Of a stretch of DNA of 61,121 bases, positions 33,911 through 42,759 are shown piece after piece (the stretch's first letter is position 1; the number at the start of each line of letters is the position of its first letter). Origin of the DNA: Alistipes sp. Lineage in GTDB: Bacteria > Bacteroidota > Bacteroidia > Bacteroidales > Rikenellaceae. Both the position numbers and the translations under genes were made by a program. A model generated the notes under the pieces. The model did no database searches. It had not been told where the DNA came from and saw only the letters and a list, made by a program, of their open reading frames with translations. The DNA lies in NCBI GenBank assembly GCA_020026395.1, contig JAHHQM010000010.1, positions 1 through 61,121 on the forward strand, written 5' to 3'.

Positions 33911-34171
33911 TTACGGTACGGGGTCGTAGCCGCTGCCGCCCCACGGGTGACAACGAAGCAGACGACGCACGGCAAGCCACGTGCCCTTCAGGGGGCCGTA
34001 TTTGCGCAGTGCTTCCAGCGCATATTGCGAGCAGGTCGGCGTAAACCGACACGAAGGCGGTTTGAGCGGCGAGATGCAGATCTGATAGAACCTCACGAGG
34101 ACAATCAGCGGAAAAGCCAGTATGCGCTTATAGTTTTTCCGAAATTTGTTCCAGAATTTTTCGAACGGCAT
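33911..34171 (-). CDS. yidD: Membrane protein insertion efficiency factor YidD
   Basis: YidD is a small peripheral membrane protein that helps YidC-dependent insertion. The signature LVRFYQICISPLKPPSCRFTPTCSQYALEALRKYGPLKG...RLLRCHPWGGSGYDPVP is complete, including the conserved cysteines. The start MPFEKFWNKF gives 86 residues. Its 5' end overlaps the 3' end of rnpA by 44 bases, the usual arrangement. Confidence 0.96.
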   Translation of the reverse strand: MPFEKFWNKFRKNYKRILAFPLIVLVRFYQICISPLKPPSCRFTPTCSQYALEALRKYGPLKGTWLAVRRLLRCHPWGGSGYDPVP

Positions 34172-34496
34172 GAGCAATGGATTTTTGCGACAGCACCTCC
34201 TTCGAAGAGTAGATCAGTGCCATGTCGATGTGAGCCGGGCTCTCCGACGTGAGCAGTTGCTTCTGAAGACGATATGCCTCCTTGGTGCGACGACGCAACA
34301 GGTTGCGTTTGTTCGCCCGTTTGTGGAACTTCTTGGGCACGGAGAACAACACGCGTGTTGTGGCGATCTGGTCGGATTCGGCATACCACACATAGCGGAA
34401 CGGGAACGTGAATCCGCTCTCGCCCTTCTCGAACATGCGGCGGATGGCGCCCAGCGAACGAAGTCGCTCTTCGTGGGACAGTGTGTGCGGTTGCAT
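34128..34496 (-). CDS. rnpA: Ribonuclease P protein component
   Basis: RnpA is the protein cofactor of RNase P, which matures tRNA 5' ends. The family motif KRANKRNLLRRRTKEAYRLQK is near residue 75, preceded by FSVPKKFHKRA. The start MQPHTLSHEERLRSLGAIRR gives 122 residues. An in-frame ATG 21 codons upstream adds an Ala/Pro-rich tail and cannot be excluded. rpmH, its usual neighbour in other phyla, is absent; hemD lies upstream instead. Confidence 0.95.
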   Translation of the reverse strand: MQPHTLSHEERLRSLGAIRRMFEKGESGFTFPFRYVWYAESDQIATTRVLFSVPKKFHKRANKRNLLRRRTKEAYRLQKQLLTSESPAHIDMALIYSSKEVLSQKSIAHAVRKILEQISEKL

Positions 34497-34586
34497 GGGT
34501 TTTATCGGGTTTGCAAAGGCTGCTCCGAAGGTCGGAAGACTTTTCGGGGCAGCCGTCATGGTTCGTGTATTTCGGAATACCCGCGT

Positions 34587-35438
34587 TTAGGCCTCGGTAC
34601 GGTGTGCGCGGGGCTTTTTGGCGAGTTTGTGCTGCTGCGTACGCAGGAATTCCTCCTTCGACGAGTCAGCCTTGAATTCGATGGGAAGGATCTCTTCGCC
34701 GTTGTTCAGTTTCTCGATGTAGAGGTCGATGGCCTTGACCATCGAGGGTGCCTGGGGCGTGGGGGCGTTGGCCAGCACGTTCAGACCCTGAGCCAGGGCG
34801 GCACGCAGCGTACCCTCACCGAATACGGCGATGGCGGGCAGATTCTCGTTGCCGAATTTCTCGACCAGAGCCTTGACGTCCGACGGCGAGTAGAGTGCCA
34901 CCAGATCGAAATTCTTGATGTCGATGTCCTTCAAGTCGGACGATACGGTACGTGCCAGGATGACGGGATCGACCGGAAGTTTCAGTTTGGCGAGTGCTTC
35001 GGGCAGCTCGGGACGGTGGGGTTCGCTCAGTGCGAGCAGCAATTTCTCGTCCTTGTGCTTGACGATCAGTTCGACGAGCGAATTGAACGATCCGTCGGCA
35101 AATGAAATTTTACGTTTACGATAAACGATGTATTTTTGGAGATACAGTGCCACGGCTTCGGTCTGGCAGATGTATTTCATGGTTTCGGGAACGGTAATGC
35201 GTGCCTCTTCGCAGATGTGGAAGAAACTGTCGACCGTGGTACGCGAGGTGAAAATTGCGGCCGTATGATCCAAAATCTCAACACGTTGTGCGCGGAACTC
35301 TTTCAAAGAAACACCTTCTACACGAATCAGGGGTTGGTAGGTGATCTCCAATTTGTGGGTTTGGGATAATTCGTAAAATGGAGATTTTTCCATGATCGCG
35401 GGTTTCGGTTGTGAAACCCATACTCTCTGAATACTCAA
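34587..35438 (-). CDS. hemD: Uroporphyrinogen-III synthase
   Basis: HemD closes hydroxymethylbilane with ring inversion to form uroporphyrinogen III. The 283-residue protein starts VWVSQPKPAIMEKSPFYELSQ and shows the two-lobe pattern, with IFTSRTTVDSFFHI in the first lobe and FDLVALYSPSDVKALVEKFG...IAVFGEGTLRAALAQGL in the second. The family diverges fast, but the DUF4271-hemD-rnpA-yidD order in this phylum supports the call. No other tetrapyrrole gene is present. Confidence 0.88.
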   Translation of the reverse strand: MSIQRVWVSQPKPAIMEKSPFYELSQTHKLEITYQPLIRVEGVSLKEFRAQRVEILDHTAAIFTSRTTVDSFFHICEEARITVPETMKYICQTEAVALYLQKYIVYRKRKISFADGSFNSLVELIVKHKDEKLLLALSEPHRPELPEALAKLKLPVDPVILARTVSSDLKDIDIKNFDLVALYSPSDVKALVEKFGNENLPAIAVFGEGTLRAALAQGLNVLANAPTPQAPSMVKAIDLYIEKLNNGEEILPIEFKADSSKEEFLRTQQHKLAKKPRAHRTEA

Positions 35439-35472
35439 AATCTTCTCTTATTAATGTTAATCCTTGGGTTTG

Positions 35473-36402
35473 TTATCTGGTCACTAAAAGCCATAAGAGG
35501 CTTATCGGAAAAATTTCAACGGTGCAAAGGTACAAAATCCAATGCAAAATCGAAATTTTTTTGGCAAGAAACAACCCCAATGCCTCTCTGAGGTACAGCA
35601 GGAGCATAATTGCCAATTCAATGACGATCAGAAAGAACCACATTTCGCCCCGACCCGGAGGACAGAGCACGAACAGCAGAAGCGACGGTGAGATGACGAT
35701 GTTGGAGAGCGTGAAGTAAAGCTGGCGGAGTTGCAGCAGTTGGCCGATGAAATTGCTTTCGCGGGTAATGAGGCCGATGAGCTGCAAAAGGAGCCACTCC
35801 ACGAGGAGCATCACGCAAAATACGGCCGTGATGCCCACGCTCAGGGGCATGGCGGCAAGCGTCGAAAGATGCTCCGTAAGGGTATCCGAAAGCAACACGT
35901 CGCTGTATTTGACGGTGAGGATACCCAGGAAAAAAAGACCGATCAATCCCGACGTATTCATGAATTGCGGGAAACTGCTGCCACGGTATTCGTCGAAGAT
36001 GTGTTTGCCGCCGGTCGAATTGCGGGCGATGCGCTCGAACAGCGCACGGACATCGGCCATATTATAATAAAGGAGCATGGCGTAGAGTGCCGCAAGCAAC
36101 AAAACAAGACCCTGGAACAGTCCGTCGGACGTAAAGTTGGGGCGGTAGTTCGAGGGGGGAAACTTTTCGGGGATAAGCGTGGCGTTTTCGCCCATCACCT
36201 CCTCGAGGGTCGCTTCGCGGTAGCGGGGGGCGACAACGAGTGAGTCTCTCTCGGCGAAAAAGGGATTAAGACCGCTGAATCCGAACGGTGCTTCGCCCGT
36301 CGTGTCGGTAATCGGGGCGATGGCGTTCATCGAATCGGCGTGGGTCATCGGCAGTGTGTCGCCGTGCGGGGTCACTTGGCTTTGGGAAATGGGTTGTTTC
36401 AT
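35473..36402 (-). CDS. DUF4271 membrane protein
   Basis: The 309-residue protein has a soluble N-terminal ~90 residues and about six membrane helices (for example GLVLLLAALYAMLLYYN, TSGLIGLFFLGILTV and SVGITAVFCVMLLVEWLLLQLI). It belongs to DUF4271, a Bacteroidota family of unknown function usually next to hemD. Its stop is 34 bases before hemD, and its ATG lies four bases after the histidine kinase stop. Confidence 0.85.
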   Translation of the reverse strand: MKQPISQSQVTPHGDTLPMTHADSMNAIAPITDTTGEAPFGFSGLNPFFAERDSLVVAPRYREATLEEVMGENATLIPEKFPPSNYRPNFTSDGLFQGLVLLLAALYAMLLYYNMADVRALFERIARNSTGGKHIFDEYRGSSFPQFMNTSGLIGLFFLGILTVKYSDVLLSDTLTEHLSTLAAMPLSVGITAVFCVMLLVEWLLLQLIGLITRESNFIGQLLQLRQLYFTLSNIVISPSLLLFVLCPPGRGEMWFFLIVIELAIMLLLYLREALGLFLAKKISILHWILYLCTVEIFPISLLWLLVTR

Positions 36403-36405
36403 GGT

Positions 36406-37578
36406 TTATGCAAAGTGACGTTTCAGGGTGATGCGAATGGTGGTGCCTTTGCCGATTTCGGATTCGACGACGGCGATTTTTCCCTGGTGATACTCCTCGA
36501 TGACGCGGCGCGAGAGCGAAAGTCCCAGACCCCAGCCGCGCGTCTTGGTCGTGAAGCCGGGTTCGAAGATGCGTTTCCAATTGCTCTTGGGAATGCCCTT
36601 TCCGGTATCCTTCACGTCGATCATGACGTGTTTTTCGTCCGACGAGATTCTTACATCGATCGACCCGTGACCCTGAAGGGCATCGAGCGAGTTTTTCATC
36701 AGATTCTCCACAACCCATTCGAACAAGGCGGAATTGACGGCGGCCTGCACGGGGGCGATCGCGAGACCGTTGTAGTCGAGCGTCACGTTACGCGGGACAC
36801 GTTTGCGGAAATACATGACCGATTCGCCCACTACTTCGTTGATGACGGCGGGGGTGAGCGGCGTTTCGGAACCGATCTTCGAGAAGCGGTCGACGATCTT
36901 CATCAGATGCGCCAGATCCTTGCTCATCTCCTCGACGGCCGAGGGGTCGATGTCCTGTGTTTTGAGGTATTCCAACCAACCGAGCAGCGACGAGGTGGGC
37001 GTACCCAGCTGGTGCGCCGTTTCCTTCGCCAGACCGATCCACACGCGGTTCTGCTCATCGTGTTTCGAGGAGCGGAACGCCACGAATCCCAGCAACACGA
37101 AGGCCGAGATGACCAGCAGCTGGATGTAGGGGAAGTAGTAGAGCGATTTGAGCAGCCACGACTTGCCGTAGAAGATGATGTGGTAGTGTTCCGAATTCCA
37201 CATGAACCGCACGGGGATGGGGTTGTTCTCCTCGGTGAACTCCTCGATCTTCTCGCGCAACAGGTCGGGATGGTCGATGATGCGGTCGGGGATCAGGTGT
37301 GAATTGACCACTTCGAGGTTCTCGTTGGTGATGATGAACGGGATGTTGTTGCCGTTGGACATGATGTCCTTGACGAGCGGGTCGGAGATGAAGCCGCCCA
37401 GCACATCGCGGTTGATGCGCTCCATGGCGTGACCCCATAGGGCCACGTCGTGCTGTTCCTTCTCCTTGAGGTGCGCCGCCATGCTGTTGGTGTAGATCAA
37501 CGACAGCGATCCGAGGCAGATGCCCACGAGGATCACCACCACGCGGTTGCGGAACGAGAATACTCGGCGAATTTTCAT
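36406..37578 (-). CDS. Sensor histidine kinase
   Basis: The 390-residue protein has a membrane helix at residues ~10-32, a periplasmic domain of ~110 residues, and a second helix near 150-168. The cytoplasmic kinase follows: the H-box ETAHQLGTPTSSLLGW has its phospho-accepting His at 189, and the ATPase has an N box (VVENLMKNSLDAL), DTGKGIPKSNW and RGWGLGLSLSRRVIEEYHQGK. No response regulator gene adjoins it. The only regulator-like sequence in the window is the broken sigma-54 activator 4 kb away. Confidence 0.93.
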   Translation of the reverse strand: MKIRRVFSFRNRVVVILVGICLGSLSLIYTNSMAAHLKEKEQHDVALWGHAMERINRDVLGGFISDPLVKDIMSNGNNIPFIITNENLEVVNSHLIPDRIIDHPDLLREKIEEFTEENNPIPVRFMWNSEHYHIIFYGKSWLLKSLYYFPYIQLLVISAFVLLGFVAFRSSKHDEQNRVWIGLAKETAHQLGTPTSSLLGWLEYLKTQDIDPSAVEEMSKDLAHLMKIVDRFSKIGSETPLTPAVINEVVGESVMYFRKRVPRNVTLDYNGLAIAPVQAAVNSALFEWVVENLMKNSLDALQGHGSIDVRISSDEKHVMIDVKDTGKGIPKSNWKRIFEPGFTTKTRGWGLGLSLSRRVIEEYHQGKIAVVESEIGKGTTIRITLKRHFA

Positions 37579-37590
37579 CTCGATGTGGTT

Positions 37591-39255
37591 TTATTTCTTT
37601 TGGGTATCCTGCTCGGTGAGGATGCGGTGGTATTCCGCGGGGTCGTTCAAAAGTTCGAGGGCGCGTTGTACCTCCTTATCCGTCAAAAGCGAATGGGCAA
37701 CCACGCCTTCGGTGTAGGCGTGACGCTGGATCAGATTGGTGTTGATCGACTCGACGAGCTGGTCGCGGTAGGTCGTAAGGTTCGACTGCGTGTCGTCCTT
37801 CAGTTCCTCGCTCATGCGTTTGAGGTCGGCGGCCAGATCCTTGAACTGCTCCTCGTCGGCCGTACGCTGCAAGATGTCCATGATGCGGCGCGTTTCGGAC
37901 TTGTAGTCGACCTTCTTGTCCTTCATGAACTCCACGAAATCGGCGTAGTCCTCGTCCGTGATGGAGAAGGTCAGCGGATCGACCTGGGCATCGGGGTGAC
38001 GGCGTGTCCATTCGTCGCCGAAATCCTCGATGAAGCCCTGCGCAAAGAGCGACACGGCAAAGCGGCTCATGTATTCGGGTTCGAGCGTGATGTCGGGCAT
38101 GATGCCGCCCCCGTCATAGACCTTGCGGCCGTTGCGGGTCTTGAATTCGTTGATCAGCGAATCGGGCACGGTCTTGACGATGCCCTGCTGCGAATGCGAG
38201 TAGTCGATCGCCTGGATGCAACGCCCCGAAGGAATGTAATATTTGGCGGTGGTGACCTTCACCATCGAGTTGTAACCTGTAGGCAGGGTGGTCTGTACCA
38301 GACCTTTACCGAAACTGCGCTGACCGAGCAGCACGGCACGATCCATATCCTGCAACGACCCCGTCACGATCTCGGTCGAAGAGGCCGAACTGCCGTTGAT
38401 GAGCATCGCCAGCTTCAGATCGGGGAACAGGGGGGCAGACTCGGTGCGGTAGACCTCCAGCGGGCGTTTGTCGCGTCCCTTGGTGCTCACCACCTCGGTA
38501 TCTTTCGGCAGGAACAGCGACAGGATCTTCACGGCCTCCTGCAAGAAACCGCCGCCGTTGGAGCGGTAGTCCATGACAAGGCCTTTCAGGCGACCCGTCT
38601 CGTACATCTTGCTGATGGCGGCGCGGATCTCCTCGTAGCACCCCTCCGAAAAATCGCTGTGGCGCACATAACCGATGCTGTCGCTCAACCAACCCGCATA
38701 GGGAACGCCCGGAATGAGGATGCGTTCGCGGCGGATTTCGTATTTTTTGATGGTTCCGTCCAGATGCTCGACACGCAGTTTTACCATCGTGCCCGATTCA
38801 CCCTTCAGTTCGGACGATACCTGTTCGGTCGTAAATCCGCGGGCATCCTTACCGTTCACCTCGAGGATCTTGTCGCCGATTTTGAGGCCTGCCTTGTCGG
38901 CGGGCGATCCCTTGTAGGGCTGCGAGATGCGCACGTAGTCGTCCTTCTGGCGGATCAGCGAACCGATACCGCTGTAACGACCCGTGGTGAGGACTTCGAA
39001 GGCCTTGAGATCCTTCTCGGAGATGAATTCCGTGTAGGGATCCAGACTGCGCACCATGCCGAGTGCGGCGCCCTGCATCATGGTGTCGGGGTCGGCGTTA
39101 TCGACATAGGCCGTGGACAATTCGCGCATGAGGTTCACCAGAATCTCCATGTTGCGGCTCAGACCGAAATCGTCACGCTTGGCATGGATCAGCGTGGTGG
39201 CACCCGCCACGACGAGCGTGACGATGCACAGATATTTGCAGATTTTGTTATTCAT
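37591..39255 (-). CDS. S41 family C-terminal processing peptidase
   Basis: The 554-residue secreted protease begins with a signal sequence (CIVTLVVAGATTLIHA). A PDZ domain spans residues ~90-180 (YSGIGSLIRQKDDYVRISQPYKGSPADKAGLKIGDKILEV). The S41 core has YRSNGGGFLQEA, the serine in INGSSASSTEI and the lysine in GQRSFGKGLVQT. C-terminal processing proteases trim periplasmic proteins and cell-wall enzymes. It overlaps the preceding small membrane protein gene by eight bases and is followed 12 bp later by the histidine kinase. Confidence 0.94.
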   Translation of the reverse strand: MNNKICKYLCIVTLVVAGATTLIHAKRDDFGLSRNMEILVNLMRELSTAYVDNADPDTMMQGAALGMVRSLDPYTEFISEKDLKAFEVLTTGRYSGIGSLIRQKDDYVRISQPYKGSPADKAGLKIGDKILEVNGKDARGFTTEQVSSELKGESGTMVKLRVEHLDGTIKKYEIRRERILIPGVPYAGWLSDSIGYVRHSDFSEGCYEEIRAAISKMYETGRLKGLVMDYRSNGGGFLQEAVKILSLFLPKDTEVVSTKGRDKRPLEVYRTESAPLFPDLKLAMLINGSSASSTEIVTGSLQDMDRAVLLGQRSFGKGLVQTTLPTGYNSMVKVTTAKYYIPSGRCIQAIDYSHSQQGIVKTVPDSLINEFKTRNGRKVYDGGGIMPDITLEPEYMSRFAVSLFAQGFIEDFGDEWTRRHPDAQVDPLTFSITDEDYADFVEFMKDKKVDYKSETRRIMDILQRTADEEQFKDLAADLKRMSEELKDDTQSNLTTYRDQLVESINTNLIQRHAYTEGVVAHSLLTDKEVQRALELLNDPAEYHRILTEQDTQKK

Positions 39256-39721
39256 TTCTTTTCAGCACATTGATAAAACCCTGAAGACGGTACGTAGACA
39301 TTGCCACACCGCGGCGTACACCCTCGACGATGATCCACTGGCCGTACTGCGACACCCGGATCTCGTCGTCCCACAGCAGGAACAGCTTGGTGAAGATGCT
39401 GCGGGCGCGGAAATACATCACTTCGTCCTCTTCGCGGACAAGTTTGAAACCCGAGTCCAGCATGGCGTTGATGATCTGCGTGCGGTGCTCCACCACATCT
39501 CCCTCGATCTTGCGGCGAGCAAAACCGAAACGGGGATAGAACGCCGCGGCCACCACCATCACGATCGGAAGCAGTGCTCCGCGCGTGGTGTGGAACATCA
39601 CGTCGAAGGTTTCCCTTATGGTGAGTTGCGACCAGCCGAGCGACTGGTTCAGGAACATGATGGCTATGCAGAGAACGCACAGCGCCAGGAAATATTTTAC
39701 CGAACGAATCAAGTTTTTCAT
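39248..39721 (-). CDS. Unknown membrane protein, two helices
   Basis: I do not recognise this 157-residue protein. It has two hydrophobic segments (residues ~9-26, FLALCVLCIAIMFL; and ~48-63, LLPIVMVVAAAFYP) followed by a soluble domain of about 90 residues (VVEHRTQIINAMLDSGFKLVREEDEVMYFRARSIFTKLFLLWDDEIRVSQY). That soluble part looks like a small PH-like or membrane-proximal beta domain, but this is a guess. It lies seven bases after ispH and overlaps the S41 gene. Confidence 0.75.
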   Translation of the reverse strand: MKNLIRSVKYFLALCVLCIAIMFLNQSLGWSQLTIRETFDVMFHTTRGALLPIVMVVAAAFYPRFGFARRKIEGDVVEHRTQIINAMLDSGFKLVREEDEVMYFRARSIFTKLFLLWDDEIRVSQYGQWIIVEGVRRGVAMSTYRLQGFINVLKRNE

Positions 39722-39728
39722 GAGGTTC

Positions 39729-40610
39729 TTATTTTAAAGGTTTGTCGTTTTTGTCGAGTTCTTCGATGTGGCGGGCGATGTCGGTCATCAGCCATTTGGG
39801 GGTTGAGGTTGCACCGCAGATGCCGACGGATTTTGCCCCCGCGAACCATTCCGGAAGGATCTCCCGCTCCTCTTCGATCTGGTGCGTTGAGGGGTTGGCA
39901 CGGCGGCACACTTCGCACAGCACCTTGCCGTTGGACGACTTGCGTCCGCAGACGAAAATCACCACGTCGAACCGACGGGCGAACTCCTTGAGGTGATCCT
40001 CACGGTTGGCCACCTGACGGCAGATCGTGTCGGCGATCTGGATCTGGTCGGGGTGTGCGTGGCGGCGTTTCATCTCCGCGCCCAGCTCCTCGAACAGGGC
40101 GATGCTCTGCGTGGTTTGCGACAGGAAATAGATCGGGCGCGTGAAGTCGATCTGATCCAGATCCTGCATCCCTTCGACCACGATGGCGCGGTCACCGACC
40201 TGACCCGTCAGTCCCACCACTTCGGCGTGTCCCCGTTTGCCGAGGATGATCACCTGACCGTGGATGGGTTGCATCAAATCGTATGCTTTTTTGACCCGCT
40301 TCTGGAGCTTGGCGACCACCGGACAGGTGGCGTCGATGACCCGTATGCCCAGCTCGCGGGCACGGGCATAGGTCGTGGGCGGTTCGCCGTGGGCACGGAT
40401 GAAAAGACGGCTGCCGCTCAAGTGGGGCATATCGTCGTGGGTGACCGTCCTCAAGCCCAGCCGCTCGAGGCGCTGCACCTCGATGCGGTTGTGGACGATG
40501 TCGCCCAGCGAATACACCGTATCGCTCTCCTTGAGCGCCTGCTCCGCCTCGCCGATGGCATGCACCACGCCGAAGCAGAATCCCGATTTATCGTCTATTT
40601 CGATATTCAC
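39729..40610 (-). CDS. ispH: 4-hydroxy-3-methylbut-2-enyl diphosphate reductase
   Basis: IspH is the last enzyme of the MEP pathway, making IPP and DMAPP with a [4Fe-4S] cluster. Its three cluster cysteines are visible: C12 in GFCFGVVHAI, one in DATCPVVAKLQ and one in VGICGATSTPKWL. RAHGEPP carries the conserved catalytic-site residues. The length of 293 is typical. It lies 13 bp after cmk; the polyprenyl synthase that uses its products is at 45.8 kb. Confidence 0.97.
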   Translation of the reverse strand: MNIEIDDKSGFCFGVVHAIGEAEQALKESDTVYSLGDIVHNRIEVQRLERLGLRTVTHDDMPHLSGSRLFIRAHGEPPTTYARARELGIRVIDATCPVVAKLQKRVKKAYDLMQPIHGQVIILGKRGHAEVVGLTGQVGDRAIVVEGMQDLDQIDFTRPIYFLSQTTQSIALFEELGAEMKRRHAHPDQIQIADTICRQVANREDHLKEFARRFDVVIFVCGRKSSNGKVLCEVCRRANPSTHQIEEEREILPEWFAGAKSVGICGATSTPKWLMTDIARHIEELDKNDKPLK

Positions 40611-40623
40611 GTTTATGGGGTTT

Positions 40624-41316
40624 TTAGAGTCTTTTGGCCAGTTCGCGGTCGAGCCATTCCATCTGCTCCTCGACGGTCATGTGGCTGTTGTCGAGTACGA
40701 CGGCATCGGCGGCCTGACGCAGGGGCGAAATGGCGCGGTTCATGTCGGCCGTGTCGCGCTCGCGGATGTTGCGCTCGATCTGTTCCATCGTCACGTGGTC
40801 GCCCTTGGCCGTGAGCTCGTCGTAGCGGCGTTGTGCGCGTACCTTGGGGTCGGCCGTCATGAAGATCTTCAGCTCGGCATTGGGGAATACCACCGTGCCG
40901 ATGTCGCGTCCGTCCATCACCACGCCGCGGTCACGACCCATGGCCTGCTGCATGGCAACGAGCTTCTGGCGTACTTCGGCGATGGCGCTCACGGGGCTGA
41001 CCATGTTGCTGACCTCGATGGTGCGGATCTTGCCCTCGACCAGTTCGCCATTGACGTAGATGTCGCTGGCACCGCGCCGGGGGTTGAAGCGGAACGTGAT
41101 TTCGATCTCGTCCAAAAGGTCGATGACGGCTTTCTGGTCGATCACGCCCGAACGGATGGCACCGTGCTCGATGGCGTAGAGGGTGACGGCGCGGTACATG
41201 GCGCCCGTATCGATGAAGATGTAGCCTAACTTGGCGGCAATGGTCTTGGCGAAGGTACTTTTACCGCACGATGAGAAACCATCGACGGCGATGACGATTT
41301 TCTGATTAGTGGACAT
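40624..41316 (-). CDS. cmk: Cytidylate kinase
   Basis: Cmk phosphorylates CMP/dCMP. The 230-residue protein has the P-loop VDGFSSCGKSTFAK, DTGAMYRAVTL for nucleotide binding, VVMDGRDIGTVVFPNA and a lid region (RAQRRYDEL...RDTADMNRAISPL). It overlaps the upstream LysE-family gene by 11 bases and precedes ispH by 13. Confidence 0.97.
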   Translation of the reverse strand: MSTNQKIVIAVDGFSSCGKSTFAKTIAAKLGYIFIDTGAMYRAVTLYAIEHGAIRSGVIDQKAVIDLLDEIEITFRFNPRRGASDIYVNGELVEGKIRTIEVSNMVSPVSAIAEVRQKLVAMQQAMGRDRGVVMDGRDIGTVVFPNAELKIFMTADPKVRAQRRYDELTAKGDHVTMEQIERNIRERDTADMNRAISPLRQAADAVVLDNSHMTVEEQMEWLDRELAKRL

Positions 41317-41980
41317 TGGGCAAAAAGTGAAAGAAGGTGGATAAAATGGTGAAGATGCCCAGCACGCCGATGATGATGCCCGCCACGCGGTTGATGGTCA
41401 GCATGTGGCGCGGACGGAATCGCCGACGGAACAGGTTGATGGTGAAGGCCAGAAGCGTCCACCAGCCCGCCGCACCTCCGAAGAATCCGATGATGATAAA
41501 CGCCGAATTGATCAGCTGCGAAAGACTGCTGTCCTTCATGTCGCCCACCGAAATGCCGAACAGGGCAAAGAAGGTGAGAATGTAGGGGATCACCAGGATG
41601 AAGTTGGCGAGCGTCAGTCCGAAGATCGACGCATAGTTCTGCCACAGGGACGTGCGCCCCTGACGGTTTTTGCGGATCTGGGGTACGGGGTTTTGCAGGA
41701 AAATGTAAACTCCGAAAATAATCACCAGAATACCTGCGATGATGCGCAGGAGTGTATCGTATTGAGCGATCTGTTTTTCGAGGATCGAGTAGAAAAGCAG
41801 GGCGGCCATGGCCATGAGGGTGTCGGCCGAAGCCACACCGAAGCCCGATACGATACCTGCCTTTCGGCTTTTGGAGAGGGTGCGCTGGATGCAGAGCACA
41901 GCCACGGGTCCCACCGTAATGGAGGCCGCAACGCCTACTCCGATGCCCCGAAACAACATTTCAAAAAATTCAAATCCCAT
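41306..41980 (-). CDS. LysE family transporter
   Basis: The 224-residue membrane protein has six predicted helices and the family N-terminus GIGVGVAASITVGPVAVLCIQRTLSKSRKAGIVSGFGVASAD, with the conserved GP motif. LysE/RhtB proteins export amino acids or related small molecules; the substrate is not predictable. It is the first gene of the run that continues through cmk and ispH to yidD. Confidence 0.88.
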   Translation of the reverse strand: MGFEFFEMLFRGIGVGVAASITVGPVAVLCIQRTLSKSRKAGIVSGFGVASADTLMAMAALLFYSILEKQIAQYDTLLRIIAGILVIIFGVYIFLQNPVPQIRKNRQGRTSLWQNYASIFGLTLANFILVIPYILTFFALFGISVGDMKDSSLSQLINSAFIIIGFFGGAAGWWTLLAFTINLFRRRFRPRHMLTINRVAGIIIGVLGIFTILSTFFHFLPNVH

Positions 41981-42010
41981 ATTTCGTGATAAAGCATTAT
42001 ATTCAAACTA

Positions 42011-42018
42011 CAAAGGTA
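42011..42018 (-). promoter_or_regulatory. -7 box (TACCTTTG) for the LysE-led operon
   Basis: Consensus box 31 bases upstream of the LysE-family ATG; no matching -33. Confidence 0.55.
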
Positions 42019-42419
42019 CGAAAAAGGTTGGGAAAAACACGCGCTCGGGCAGGGAAAAACCTATGAATAAGAGGTGTTGTTCGCTTTTTCCGAAGTGGGG
42101 TGTGGTGATTTTGGGAGGTAAATTTGTCGGAATGGGAACTTTCCGGAAAATTTTACCGGGGCGGGCGTTTTCGGGTTTTGCGGGGCGGGTCGGGACAGAG
42201 AACGGAAGGTGGGTTCGGGCGGCGGTTCGGGGTGCGGAATCGGCTCTTAAGGGTGTCAGAGGGGCGAAAACGGCGGATTTTTGATGCGACAAAAAACGGC
42301 AAAAAGGACACTTTTCGGGAGGTGGTTTATGGCGGAATTTTCCTCGGTAAAGTGCGGATTGTTGATAAGTTATTCACAACTTTTCGTCGGCGGAGTCTGC
42401 TCTAAATGAGAACTTTTCC
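42019..42419. other. Non-coding G-skewed intergenic stretch
   Basis: About 400 bp between two divergent promoters without a gene. The plus strand is G-rich with words like cggggcggg and ttcgggttt. It contains one DnaA-box-like sequence. Confidence 0.55.
42370..42378 (+). other. DnaA-box-like sequence TTATTCACA
   Basis: Matches TTWTNCACA and sits in gttgataag-TTATTCACA-ac. A single box is weak evidence for an origin. Confidence 0.35.
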
Positions 42420-42427
42420 TATCTTTG
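42420..42427 (+). promoter_or_regulatory. -7 box (TATCTTTG) for the DUF3467 gene
   Basis: Consensus box 26 bases upstream of the ATG. Confidence 0.6.
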
Positions 42428-42453
42428 CCCCGTCACATTAAATCAGATGAATT

Positions 42454-42759
42454 ATGACTGAGAATCAAGATTTGGGAATTGATATTGAGTTGGATGAAGA
42501 GGTGGCGCAGGGAAACTACTCGAACCTTGCGATCATTTCGCATTCGACCTCGGAATTTATCATTGATTTTGCTGCCGTGCTGCCCGGTGTGGAGAAGGCT
42601 CGTGTCAAGAGCCGTGTGATCCTCACGCCCGAGCATGCAAAACGTCTGCTACGTTCGTTGCAGGACAACATCGTCCGTTACGAGTCGGCGATGGGTAAGA
42701 TTGAGATTCCCTCGCCGCAGGCATTCCCCGACATGGGACCCAAGATGGGCGAGGCGTAA
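42454..42759 (+). CDS. DUF3467 family protein
   Basis: This 101-residue acidic protein shows the DUF3467 pattern: an acidic start, then GNYSNLAIISHSTSEFIIDFAAVLPGVEKARVKSRVILTPEHAKRLLRSLQDNIVRYE. The family is small, widespread in Bacteroidota and of unknown function. In Bacteroides it follows rpoC; here it stands alone with its own promoter, flanked by long non-coding DNA. Confidence 0.9.
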   Translation: MTENQDLGIDIELDEEVAQGNYSNLAIISHSTSEFIIDFAAVLPGVEKARVKSRVILTPEHAKRLLRSLQDNIVRYESAMGKIEIPSPQAFPDMGPKMGEA

